This document shows, piece after piece, positions 1-5,715 of a stretch of 5,727 nucleotides of DNA (the first letter of the stretch is position 1; each line of letters opens with the position of its first letter). The notes under the pieces were generated by a model. It saw only the letters and a list, made by a program, of their open reading frames with translations, did not search any database and was not told the DNA's origin. The translations under genes were made by a program, and so were the position numbers. The stretch lies in NCBI GenBank assembly GCA_003220905.1, contig QHTS01000115.1, positions 713 through 6,439 of the forward strand, written 5' to 3'. The stretch comes from Gemmatimonadota bacterium. Its GTDB lineage: Bacteria > Gemmatimonadota > Gemmatimonadetes > Gemmatimonadales > GWC2-71-9.

Positions 1-1383
1 CCGTCCGAGGGCGCCGCGTACGGCCTCGTCGAGCGCCACGGTCCACGGTACCCCGCGGGCGTCGGGTACCCGCTCGGCCCGGCGCAAGTCGATTACCTCG
101 ACCGGTGGCAAGGGTCGCGCGCCGATTCGGCCTGGAAGCTCGAAGCGCACCACCTTCCCCACGGCCGCGAGGTGCAGCGTCTCGAGAGACGGCGTGGCGC
201 TGCCCAGAATCACGCGCGCCCCCTCGAGCCGCGCACGCTCGAGCGCCACGTCGCGGGCATGGTAGCGCGGCGCCGTCCCTTGCTTGTAGCTCGACTCGTG
301 CTCTTCGTCCACCACGATCGCCCCGAGCCGCTCGACCGGAGCGAACACCGCGGAGCGGGGCCCGACGGCCACGCGCCGCTCGCCGCGCCGCAGCGCCCGC
401 CACGCGTCGGCGCGCTCGCCGTCCGACAGCCCCGAGTGTAAGACCGCCACCTGGTCGCCGAACACGCCGCGCACCCGCGCCACCGTTTGGGGCGTGAGCG
501 CGATCTCCGGAACGAGGAGAATGGCGCCCCGACCCGACGCGACAACACTCCGCAGCACGTCCAGATAGACGAGGGTCTTCCCCGACCCTGTGACCCCTTG
601 AATCAGCACGGGCGTCTCGACCGGCGTCGCCAAGATCCCGGCGACGACGCGACGCTGGTCGGCCGTGAGGTCGGGGGGCGGTGGAGACGACAGCCCGGCG
701 AACGGATCCCGAGCCCGCGGCACGTCGCTGTAGCGGGCCAACCCCTGGGTCACGAGCCCGTCCAGGGCGGCGGAAGACAAGCCGAGCCGTGCGATCAGAT
801 GCCGGACCGGCGCCGAGCCGCCGATCGCCTCCAGCGCCTCGTACGCCACGCGACGCTTGGGCGCGCGCTTGAACGCCCGCTCGCGCTCGAGCAGCGACGG
901 CAGCGCCGCGGTCAGCGCGAGCACGCGCTCCACCTGCTCGGCGGGCCCCGCCGGTCGGCGCACGCTCCAGAGTGCCCCGGGGAGCAGCGCCCGCAGCGCG
1001 AGCCCCAGGGGGGCGCCGTAGTAACGACTGATCCACACGCCGAGCGTGAACAGCGGCGGCGTGATCGCCGGCTCCGCGTCGGGCGAGGCGAGGATCGGCC
1101 TCGCCGCCACGCCCGCAGCGGCGGACGGAGGGGGCGCGTCCACCGCCGCCACCACACCCACCACCTGACGCCGCCGTACCGGCACGATCACTCGAGCCCC
1201 AGGCACGACGCGGGGCTCGAGCTCCACGGGAATCAGGTATGTGTACGTGCGGGGAACCGGTACCGTGAGGACTACTTCGGCATAGCGCGGCGCGGTGCGG
1301 CTACCTGAGTCGCCAGGTAGGGGCGCAGCATGCTGCGCCCCTACACTCGCATCCCCAGCGGGACCCCTAGCCGTTGCCGGCAT
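1..1383 (-). CDS. priA: Primosomal protein N' (replication restart helicase PriA), N-terminal part, runs off the left edge
   Basis: PriA is a superfamily 2 DNA helicase that binds stalled or repaired forks and starts reloading of the replicative helicase. The window holds 461 codons; the cysteine-rich zinc-binding region and the C-terminal helicase domain lie beyond position 1. Seen: an N-terminal 3'-DNA-binding domain from about residue 32 (RYAEVVLTVPVPRTYTYLIP), a winged-helix-like stretch around 150-220, then the helicase core with TADQ near 240-243, Walker A GVTGSGKT at 263-270, LVPEIALTPQ, DEEH box at 359-362 and GSATPS at 394-399. The start ATG at 1383 lies five bases after the epimerase stop, and a GGTGAGG Shine-Dalgarno-like sequence overlaps that stop, so translational coupling is likely. 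This start gives about 31 extra residues before the usual PriA beginning, and part of them is encoded by the palindromic repeat at 1317-1344. No ATG, GTG or TTG exists in frame between that repeat and the conserved domain. The family call is firm; the start is less so. Confidence 0.95.
   Translation of the reverse strand, partial: MPATARGPAGDASVGAQHAAPLPGDSGSRTAPRYAEVVLTVPVPRTYTYLIPVELEPRVVPGARVIVPVRRRQVVGVVAAVDAPPPSAAAGVAARPILASPDAEPAITPPLFTLGVWISRYYGAPLGLALRALLPGALWSVRRPAGPAEQVERVLALTAALPSLLERERAFKRAPKRRVAYEALEAIGGSAPVRHLIARLGLSSAALDGLVTQGLARYSDVPRARDPFAGLSSPPPPDLTADQRRVVAGILATPVETPVLIQGVTGSGKTLVYLDVLRSVVASGRGAILLVPEIALTPQTVARVRGVFGDQVAVLHSGLSDGERADAWRALRRGERRVAVGPRSAVFAPVERLGAIVVDEEHESSYKQGTAPRYHARDVALERARLEGARVILGSATPSLETLHLAAVGKVVRFELPGRIGARPLPPVEVIDLRRAERVPDARGVPWTVALDEAVRGALGR
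1301..1320. repeat. Short inverted repeat CTACCTG-N6-CAGGTAG
   Basis: A 7-base inverted repeat (1301-1307 with 1314-1320) flanks a 6-base loop. It shares the bases GTAG (1317-1320) with the 28-bp palindrome next to it. In the priA transcript the two hairpins could not both form completely, so they are alternative structures. It could be chance in GC-rich sequence; the link to the palindrome makes it worth noting. Confidence 0.4.
1317..1344. repeat. Perfect 28-bp palindrome, dispersed REP-like repeat
   Basis: The sequence is its own reverse complement: arm GTAGGGGCGCAG, centre CATG, arm CTGCGCCCCTAC, i.e. a 12-bp stem with a tetraloop-sized centre. The same 12-base arm recurs exactly at 5716-5727. 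GTAGGGGCG...CGCCCCTAC palindromes resemble the dispersed REP-like elements found in many bacterial genomes, usually between genes. Here the element lies within the priA reading frame (codons 14-23), encoding VGAQHAAPL and the first base of the next codon, just after the start codon. A strong mRNA hairpin about 40 bases into the gene would be expected. Confidence 0.85.
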
Positions 1384-1388
1384 GCCCC

Positions 1389-2408
1389 TCACCGCCGCCG
1401 GACGCCCAGGCCCGGTCCGGTGGGCAGGCAAATCTGCCCGCCGTCGATCGTGGCGCCTACGAAGGGGTCGTTCGCGGTCAGCGCCGCACCGTCCAGATCG
1501 GCGGCGTCGACAAGGGGAGTGAAATGCGCCGCGGCCGTGATCCCCAGCGACGTTTCGATCATGCACCCCACCATGACCAGCATGCCGTGCGCCCGCGCGG
1601 TGGCAATCATGCGCAGCGCTTCGCGCAGCGAGCCGCACTTCGCGAGCTTGATGTTGATCCCGTCCACTATCCCTGAGAGCCGCGGGATGTCCGCCGCGAC
1701 GATGCAGCTCTCGTCCACGACCACGGGGAGGATCTCTCGGCGCCGGAGCGCGGCGATTCCCTCGAGGTCGTCCGGCGGCAGGGGCTGCTCCACGAACTCC
1801 ACGCCATATTCCTTGAGCACGGGGAGCATCTGGAGCGCGCGCTCCCGCGTCCAGCCCGCGTTCGCATCCACCCGGAGCGGCTTGTCGGTGGCGTCGCGGA
1901 CGGTCCGCAGGATCGCCTCGTCCCGATCGGTGCCGAGCTTGATCTTCAGGATCGGATAGGACGAGGCCTCGAGCACCTTCTGGCGCATTTTCTCGGGGGT
2001 GTCGAGGCCGATCGTGAATGACGAGCGCGGCGCGCGGGCGGGATCGAGTCCCCACAGCCGCCACACCGGCTGGCCCAGCTGCTTGCCCACGAGATCGTGC
2101 AGCGCCGCCGACAGGGCCGCCCGCGCCGCGCCGTTCTTGGGGACGACTTGCGCGAACTTCGCTTCCGCCGCATCGAGATCGAACGGGTCCGTGGGGAGAT
2201 GGGGCTCGAGTCGCTGGAGCATCGCCAGCACGGTGTCGGCCGTCTCTCCGTAATAGCGCGAGGGATCGGCTTCCCCCCAGCCCTCCATCCCATCCCCGTC
2301 CGTGAGCCGCACCCACACCACCCGCGTGTCGTCGTCGCCCCCCCGGGCGATGACGAATGGATGCTTGGTCTTCAGGGTGAGAACGTCGGTGGCGAGCTTC
2401 AGAGCCAT
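1389..2408 (-). CDS. Dipeptide epimerase (enolase superfamily, L-Ala-D/L-Glu epimerase type)
   Basis: This 339-residue cytoplasmic enzyme belongs to the muconate-lactonizing/mandelate-racemase-like branch of the enolase superfamily. These enzymes invert the alpha-carbon of a dipeptide, classically L-Ala-D-Glu released from peptidoglycan. Seen: an N-terminal capping domain (about 1-120), then the barrel with the KIK pair (K155, K157), Mg ligands D181 (RVDANAGW), E207 (FVEQPLP) and D232 (VVDES), the second catalytic lysine K254 (NIKLAK), and DLD at 304-306. The DLD matches the DxD motif that in known dipeptide epimerases binds the substrate amino group. All expected catalytic residues are present and the length is normal. 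Which dipeptide is used cannot be read from the sequence. The ATG overlaps the end of corA by 10 bases (ATGGCTCTGA) and priA follows five bases after the stop. No other peptidoglycan-recycling gene is in the window. Confidence 0.92.
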   Translation of the reverse strand: MALKLATDVLTLKTKHPFVIARGGDDDTRVVWVRLTDGDGMEGWGEADPSRYYGETADTVLAMLQRLEPHLPTDPFDLDAAEAKFAQVVPKNGAARAALSAALHDLVGKQLGQPVWRLWGLDPARAPRSSFTIGLDTPEKMRQKVLEASSYPILKIKLGTDRDEAILRTVRDATDKPLRVDANAGWTRERALQMLPVLKEYGVEFVEQPLPPDDLEGIAALRRREILPVVVDESCIVAADIPRLSGIVDGINIKLAKCGSLREALRMIATARAHGMLVMVGCMIETSLGITAAAHFTPLVDAADLDGAALTANDPFVGATIDGGQICLPTGPGLGVRRR

Positions 2409-3412
2409 TTGCGGTGCTTCAACCACCACACGATCGCCAAGGAGACTCCCACCATGCTCGCGACGGCGACCCAGAAGCCGAGCGCATCGTGGATGAGAGG
2501 CATGCGACTGAAGTTCATGCCGTAGATCCCAGCGATCACAATCAATGGCAACGCGACCGTGGCCACGACCGACAGCTGCTTCATTACCCGGTTCATCCGG
2601 TTGGACGTCTGGGACAGATACGTCTCCAGTACTCCGGCGAGGAGGTCGCGCGTGGTGTCGACCGACTCCATCAGCCGGATGGTATGGTCGTAGACGTCCC
2701 GGTAGTACAGCTGCGTTTCGGACCGAATGTAGCCGCAGGGACGGTTCGTCAGAATGTTGAGCACCTCGCGCAGCGGCCCGATATGGCGCCGCAGTCCGAA
2801 GGTCGACCGTTTCGCTTTGAAGATCTCGTGGATGAGACCCTCGTCGAACTCCTCGAACAGCTTCTGCTCGAGCCCGTCCACCATGCCGTTGAGCCCCTCG
2901 ACCAACGGAAAGTAGCTGTCCACCGCCTGGTCGATGATGTGGTGCATCGTCATCTCGACACCCCGGGCGAGGAGGTCGGGACTGCGCAACAGTCGGTCGC
3001 GCGCTGCGTCGCACCCCGTCGACGGCACAGCATGTACGGTGACCAGGAAATTCTTGCCGAGGAAGAAGTAGAGGTTGGAGGTTTGGAGATCGAACGGGTC
3101 GGGAGTCGCCTGGTCGAAGGCGACCCCCGCCATCACCACGAAGACGTAGCGGTCGTACTCTTCCAGCTTGACGCGGGTGCGCGGCGAGAGCGTGTCCTCG
3201 ACGGCGAGGGTGTGGAACTCGAATACCTTCTCCAGAAGCGCGTGCTGGTGGAGATCGTTACTGTCGACGTCCACCCACAGCTCACCTTCACCGGCGCGCA
3301 CGATCTCGCGCAGCCGAGCCGGCGAGAGGCCTCGCTCGACCCCCCCGTCGGGCCGCCGATAGATGCTGGCGGGCCAGTGTTTGGATGCCTGCGGTGCGGC
3401 AGTGGCGGTCAT
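2399..3412 (-). CDS. corA: CorA-family magnesium/cobalt transport protein
   Basis: CorA is a homopentameric inner-membrane channel for Mg2+ (also Co2+ and Ni2+). The 337-residue protein has the standard layout: a large cytoplasmic N-terminal alpha/beta domain (about 15-160), a long helical funnel (about 160-280), membrane segment 1 (about 281-297, ending in the signature YGMNF at 297-301), a short periplasmic loop, membrane segment 2 (about 311-330) and a basic C-terminal tail ending HRKWL. The GMN motif is the channel's selectivity signature and is intact. It starts 27 bases after the deacetylase stop without a clear Shine-Dalgarno sequence. A GATACT hexamer six bases before the ATG could be a -10 box for an internal leaderless transcript, or chance. 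The stop overlaps the epimerase start by 10 bases. No M-box-like leader could exist in the 27-base gap. Confidence 0.96.
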   Translation of the reverse strand: MTATAAPQASKHWPASIYRRPDGGVERGLSPARLREIVRAGEGELWVDVDSNDLHQHALLEKVFEFHTLAVEDTLSPRTRVKLEEYDRYVFVVMAGVAFDQATPDPFDLQTSNLYFFLGKNFLVTVHAVPSTGCDAARDRLLRSPDLLARGVEMTMHHIIDQAVDSYFPLVEGLNGMVDGLEQKLFEEFDEGLIHEIFKAKRSTFGLRRHIGPLREVLNILTNRPCGYIRSETQLYYRDVYDHTIRLMESVDTTRDLLAGVLETYLSQTSNRMNRVMKQLSVVATVALPLIVIAGIYGMNFSRMPLIHDALGFWVAVASMVGVSLAIVWWLKHRKWL

Positions 3413-3439
3413 GACTGTAGTATCGGGACGCCGCGACCC

Positions 3440-4342
3440 TCAGGCAAGCGCGCGCACGTGGGCGCGGGCCCCGGCAGCGAGCAAGTCGAGCCGGTACCCG
3501 CCTTCGAGCACGCCGACGACCGGCGCCGGCGCGACGCGCGTCCGAAACGCGCTCGTCCAGTGCGCCACATCCGCGGGCCCGAGCGTGAACCCGCCCAGCG
3601 GATCTCCCGCCAGCGAGTCGAACCCGGCCGAGACCAGGAGGAGGTCCGGCCGCCACCCCACCGTCGCGGCGTCGACGGCCGCGAGCAGGTCCCGCACGTA
3701 CACCTCGGGGGCGAGGCCGGGCGGGCGGGGCACGTTGAACACGTTGCCCACGCCCCGCTCGTCCTCGGCGCCGGTCCCCGGATACCAGGGATACTGGTGC
3801 ATGGACACGTAGCGGATCGATGGATCGCGCTCGACCAGCGCCTGGGTGCCGTTCCCGTGGTGCACATCCCAGTCCACGATCAGCACGCGCGGCTTCCCCA
3901 GCTGCTGCGCGTGGCGCGCCGCGACCACGACGTTGTTGATCAGGCAGAATCCCATGGCGCGGCCGGCGAGCGCGTGGTGCCCCGGAGGGCGCGTGGCGCC
4001 AAAGGCCGAGCCTCGCTCGATCCCCTGCTCCGCCGCGCTGATCGCCACGCCCGCGGCCGCCAACGCGGCGTCCCAGCTGTCCCGGCTCATCACGGTGTCG
4101 GCGTCCAGCGCGCCTCCGCCGCCGCGCGCGAGGCGCTCGAGCGCGTCGAGATAGGCCGGAGAATGGACCCGCTCCAGCTGGTCGCGCGTCGCGGACTGGC
4201 CCTCCACCCACTCGACCGTCGCCGCCAGGTCGGGCGCACGCAGCGCGGCGATGACCGCCTCGATCCGCTCGGGGCGCTCGGGATGGCCCAACCCGGGATT
4301 GTGGAGCCGGCACGCGCGGTGCCAGACGACCGGGGTCGTCAC
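3440..4342 (-). CDS. Histone deacetylase family protein (AcuC/HDAH-like zinc amidohydrolase)
   Basis: This 300-residue cytoplasmic enzyme belongs to the arginase-deacetylase fold family, which removes acetyl groups from lysine side chains or small amines such as acetylpolyamines. Catalytic motifs, in order: HPERPERI (20-27), RPPGHH with the two active-site histidines H122 and H123, GFCLINN (131-137), DWDVHHGNGT (157-166) giving zinc ligands D159 and H161, SMHQYPWYPGTGA (180-192), SAGFD with the third zinc ligand D242, and EGGY with the transition-state tyrosine Y283. Every residue needed for catalysis is present and the length is normal for a single-domain bacterial member. The GTG start directly follows the TAA stop of the upstream gene with no gap, so it is probably read by re-initiation. 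The substrate is unknown; neighbours such as acetoin-utilisation or polyamine genes, which would help, are absent. Confidence 0.93.
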   Translation of the reverse strand: MTTPVVWHRACRLHNPGLGHPERPERIEAVIAALRAPDLAATVEWVEGQSATRDQLERVHSPAYLDALERLARGGGGALDADTVMSRDSWDAALAAAGVAISAAEQGIERGSAFGATRPPGHHALAGRAMGFCLINNVVVAARHAQQLGKPRVLIVDWDVHHGNGTQALVERDPSIRYVSMHQYPWYPGTGAEDERGVGNVFNVPRPPGLAPEVYVRDLLAAVDAATVGWRPDLLLVSAGFDSLAGDPLGGFTLGPADVAHWTSAFRTRVAPAPVVGVLEGGYRLDLLAAGARAHVRALA

Positions 4343-4603
4343 TTAGTTGTCGAGATGCTTGCCGTGCAGCAGCTGCCGGATCGATTCCACCTCCGCCCGC
4401 ATCTCTCGTCGCGCGCGCTCCAGGTCCGACATGACGCGACGGTACCGCCGCCACCCGATCACCACCAGCACCGCTGCGACGAGGCAGACCGCGCCCCAGA
4501 AGACCAGCCAGCGGCGACCGAGGGCAAACCCGCTGTACGCCAGCAGCAGGGCGTCCAGCAGCAAGAAGCCGACGGTGAAGGTCGGCAGCGCGCGGGAGAC
4601 CAT
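4343..4603 (-). CDS. Small membrane protein with two transmembrane segments and a charged C-terminal helix
   Basis: I do not recognise this 86-residue protein. Two hydrophobic stretches are visible (about 8-28 and 32-50), joined by a tight turn containing GRR. They are followed by a strongly charged, probably coiled-coil helix (about 52-80: WRRYRRVMSDLERARREMRA and onward). The positive charges at 52-56, just after the second segment, place the tail in the cytoplasm, so both termini should be cytoplasmic. The ATG at 4603 was chosen because it overlaps the upstream stop by one base (TGATG); the frame is open further upstream but reads through the neighbouring gene in another frame. The stop abuts the deacetylase start. 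The layout suits a membrane anchor or scaffold, possibly for the two small upstream proteins, but that is inference. Confidence 0.75.
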   Translation of the reverse strand: MVSRALPTFTVGFLLLDALLLAYSGFALGRRWLVFWGAVCLVAAVLVVIGWRRYRRVMSDLERARREMRAEVESIRQLLHGKHLDN

Positions 4604-4878
4604 CAGCGCACCGGGTGGCGCCGGGCGGGCAGGACGATGAACGGCGAGTTGGGCACGGCGCCGAGCGCGGCCAGGGTGGTGGTCTCGTCCAGCACCTGGG
4701 CGCCACGGAACTTCACCACGTAGTCCTCGGGCCGCACCTGTGCTCGTTTCAGCGCCTGGGTGAGCGCCTGGCGCTTGAGCTCCGCAACCGTGGTCGTGGG
4801 CTCGACCGCGAGAAATACCTGATCCCACACATCGGTCACCATCACGCGGACGGCGAACCGCTCACCCACCGCGGTCAA
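4603..4878 (-). CDS. Small ubiquitin-like (beta-grasp) protein
   Basis: This 91-residue protein aligns by eye with ubiquitin over nearly its whole length. Strand 1 is FAVRVMV and strand 2 QVFLAVEP (ubiquitin TITLEVEP). The helix TTVAELKRQALTQALKR matches DTIENVKAKI, and PEDYVVKFRGAQVLDETTTL (50-69) matches [20 protein letters not shown]. The last strand is PFIVLPARR. It ends HPVR, so there is no C-terminal Gly-Gly for conjugation, and the positions of ubiquitin Ile44 and Lys48 hold Lys and Ala. Known bacterial proteins of this kind include YukD/EsaB of type VII secretion, but no type VII gene is nearby. The start is uncertain: TTG at 4878 overlaps the upstream stop (TTGA) and gives 91 residues, while an in-frame GTG at 4869 gives 88. 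It sits between a soluble unknown and a two-segment membrane protein, with overlaps on both sides. The fold call is by pattern only; the function is unknown. Confidence 0.75.
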   Translation of the reverse strand: MTAVGERFAVRVMVTDVWDQVFLAVEPTTTVAELKRQALTQALKRAQVRPEDYVVKFRGAQVLDETTTLAALGAVPNSPFIVLPARRHPVR

Positions 4879-5153
4879 GCGACCTCCACCGCGGTTTCGA
4901 GGGGGAGCGTCGAGAGGAAGCGATCCAGCGCCTGATCGAAGAACAGGGTGGAGGCGCGCACCCGGGTCTTGCCCCCCGCATCCGCCCACGCATGCAGCGC
5001 GATCTCCTCCCCACCCTGACCGCGCAGCACCAGAAACCCCGGCCCTTCCTTCTCCACGAACGCGGCCGCGTGCGGCACCCGCTCCGCGAAGAACCGCTTC
5101 GCGCGCTCGAGCAGGTCCTGGGGGGGGAGCGCGACGGTGGTGGAGTGCGTCAT
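4875..5153 (-). CDS. Conserved-looking hypothetical protein, first gene of the minus-strand operon
   Basis: I do not recognise this 92-residue soluble protein. The predicted order is a helix (about 11-25, PQDLLERAKRFFAERV), three or four strands (AAAFVEKEG, GFLVLRGQ, EEIALHAWADAG, KTRVRASTLF), a second helix (about 72-83, FDQALDRFLSTL) and a last strand (TAVEVA). This is a small alpha/beta domain with no cysteine, signal peptide or membrane segment. It has no clear Shine-Dalgarno sequence: the bases before the ATG read TATCTT, then TCCGAGCC, which would suit a leaderless transcript. A run of eight Cs (eight Gs on the plus strand, 5120-5127) lies at codons 9-12, close to the start. The stop codon overlaps the TTG start of the ubiquitin-like gene, so the two are translationally linked. 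Confidence 0.75.
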   Translation of the reverse strand: MTHSTTVALPPQDLLERAKRFFAERVPHAAAFVEKEGPGFLVLRGQGGEEIALHAWADAGGKTRVRASTLFFDQALDRFLSTLPLETAVEVA

Positions 5154-5161
5154 GGCTCGGA

Positions 5162-5167
5162 AAGATA
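5162..5167 (-). promoter_or_regulatory. Candidate -10 element (TATCTT) for a leaderless operon transcript
   Basis: On the minus strand TATCTT fits the TANNNT core of a -10 box and lies eight bases before the ATG at 5153, so transcription would begin at or next to the start codon. This agrees with the missing Shine-Dalgarno sequence. No convincing -35 box is seen upstream, so the call is tentative. Confidence 0.3.
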
Positions 5168-5249
5168 GACACGTCGCGGCCCGCCGGGGCCGGCACGCCG
5201 GTTGCTATGGGCCGCGGGTGAAGCACCTGAAGTCCCGACCGACAACGAA

Positions 5250-5254
5250 AGGAG
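5250..5254 (+). promoter_or_regulatory. Shine-Dalgarno site of hsp20
   Basis: AGGAG within AACGAAAGGAGT lies eight bases before the ATG at 5263. It decides the start against the in-frame ATG at 5137, which would add 42 residues that overlap the divergent gene and do not look like Hsp20. Confidence 0.85.
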
Positions 5255-5262
5255 TATTGGCA

Positions 5263-5691
5263 ATGTTCGTCACCACTCGTTCCCTCCAGAGAGACCCGGT
5301 GATCAACCGGATCTTCGACGTGCTGGGCAGCCTCAACGGCGACAGCACGGAGGCCTCGTGGGTGCCGCCCGTGGACATCTTCGAGGACGCCGAGGCGACC
5401 CGCATCATCGCGGAGGTGCCCGGTGTCAAACCCGAGGACGTGACGCTCTCGCTCGAGAACAACGTCCTCACGATCAAGGGCGCGAAGCAGCAGGTCGCCG
5501 AGGAGCGCACCGAGCGGGTGCACCGCTATGAGCGGACCTATGGCACCTTCGAGCGCAGCTTCACCCTGCCCGCGACCGTGGACGCGAGCAACATCAAGGC
5601 GAGCTACGAGCACGGCGTTCTCACCGTGACGCTCCCCAAGGCGGAGAAGGCGAAGCCGCGGCAGATCGAGGTGCAGGTCGTGCCGAAGTAA
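5263..5691 (+). CDS. Small heat-shock protein, Hsp20/alpha-crystallin family
   Basis: Small heat-shock proteins are ATP-independent cytoplasmic holdases that form large oligomers and keep unfolding proteins soluble for refolding by DnaK and ClpB. The 142-residue product has the full layout: a short N-terminal arm (1-32, with RDPVINRIFDVL), an alpha-crystallin domain (about 33-125) beginning WVPPVDIFED and including IIAEVPGVKPEDVTLSLENN, the FERSFTLP strand and the signature ASYEHGVLTVTLPK (113-126, A-x4-GVL). A C-terminal tail carries the I-x-V oligomerisation motif (IEV, 135-137). The length is typical of bacterial class A-like members. It is transcribed away from the minus-strand operon and has a strong Shine-Dalgarno site, unlike its neighbours. 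Regulation by temperature is expected of the family, but no known operator is visible. Confidence 0.96.
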   Translation: MFVTTRSLQRDPVINRIFDVLGSLNGDSTEASWVPPVDIFEDAEATRIIAEVPGVKPEDVTLSLENNVLTIKGAKQQVAEERTERVHRYERTYGTFERSFTLPATVDASNIKASYEHGVLTVTLPKAEKAKPRQIEVQVVPK

Positions 5692-5715
5692 CGAGAGCGG
5701 CAGTCCGGACGTTGC

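Larger units (their letters stand above)
5154..5262. promoter_or_regulatory. Divergent promoter region between the seven-gene operon and hsp20
   Basis: This 109-bp interval is the only non-coding space between the divergent genes and must carry promoters for both. No convincing sigma-70 pair is visible on the plus strand, and I see neither a CIRCE operator (TTAGCACTC-N9-GAGTGCTAA) nor a clear sigma-32 promoter. An 8-base inverted repeat CGCGGCCC/GGGCCGCG (5175-5182 with 5209-5216) encloses a smaller CCGG-CACG-CCGG hairpin. A GGTG-AAG-CACC hairpin (5217-5227) follows. Depending on the start of transcription, these would be operator sites or a structured 5' leader of hsp20. Confidence 0.6.

Noticed and set aside
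1389..3014. Upstream extension of the epimerase frame to 541 residues
   Set aside because: The extra 202 residues are low-complexity and overlap corA in another frame. The ATG at 2408 gives a normal 339-residue enzyme.
3340..3346. Seven-base C run in corA (a similar run lies in the epimerase at 2338-2344)
   Set aside because: Both fall in uninterrupted, family-consistent reading frames and are unremarkable for this GC level.
3288..4706. A 472-codon minus-strand frame covering the deacetylase region
   Set aside because: Arg/Ala/Pro-rich with no recognisable motif; the deacetylase in the neighbouring frame carries all catalytic residues.
2414..4723. A 769-codon open frame on the plus strand, antisense to corA, the deacetylase and part of the small-gene module
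   Set aside because: It is rich in Arg, His, Gln and Pro without domain pattern, a typical by-product of high-GC codon use on the opposite strand. The minus-strand genes show complete family motifs in the same stretch.
5137..5262. Longer Hsp20 beginning at the ATG at 5137
   Set aside because: The added 42 residues are basic, unlike Hsp20, overlap the divergent gene, and ignore the strong AGGAG before the ATG at 5263.
5154..5262. CIRCE operator or sigma-32 promoter for hsp20
   Set aside because: Looked for TTAGCACTC/GAGTGCTAA and for CTTGAA/CCCCAT-like boxes; none is present in recognisable form.
4603..5613. A 336-residue version of the ubiquitin-like gene
   Set aside because: The extension runs through the 92-residue gene, the intergenic region and antisense to hsp20. 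A start overlapping the upstream stop is far more plausible.
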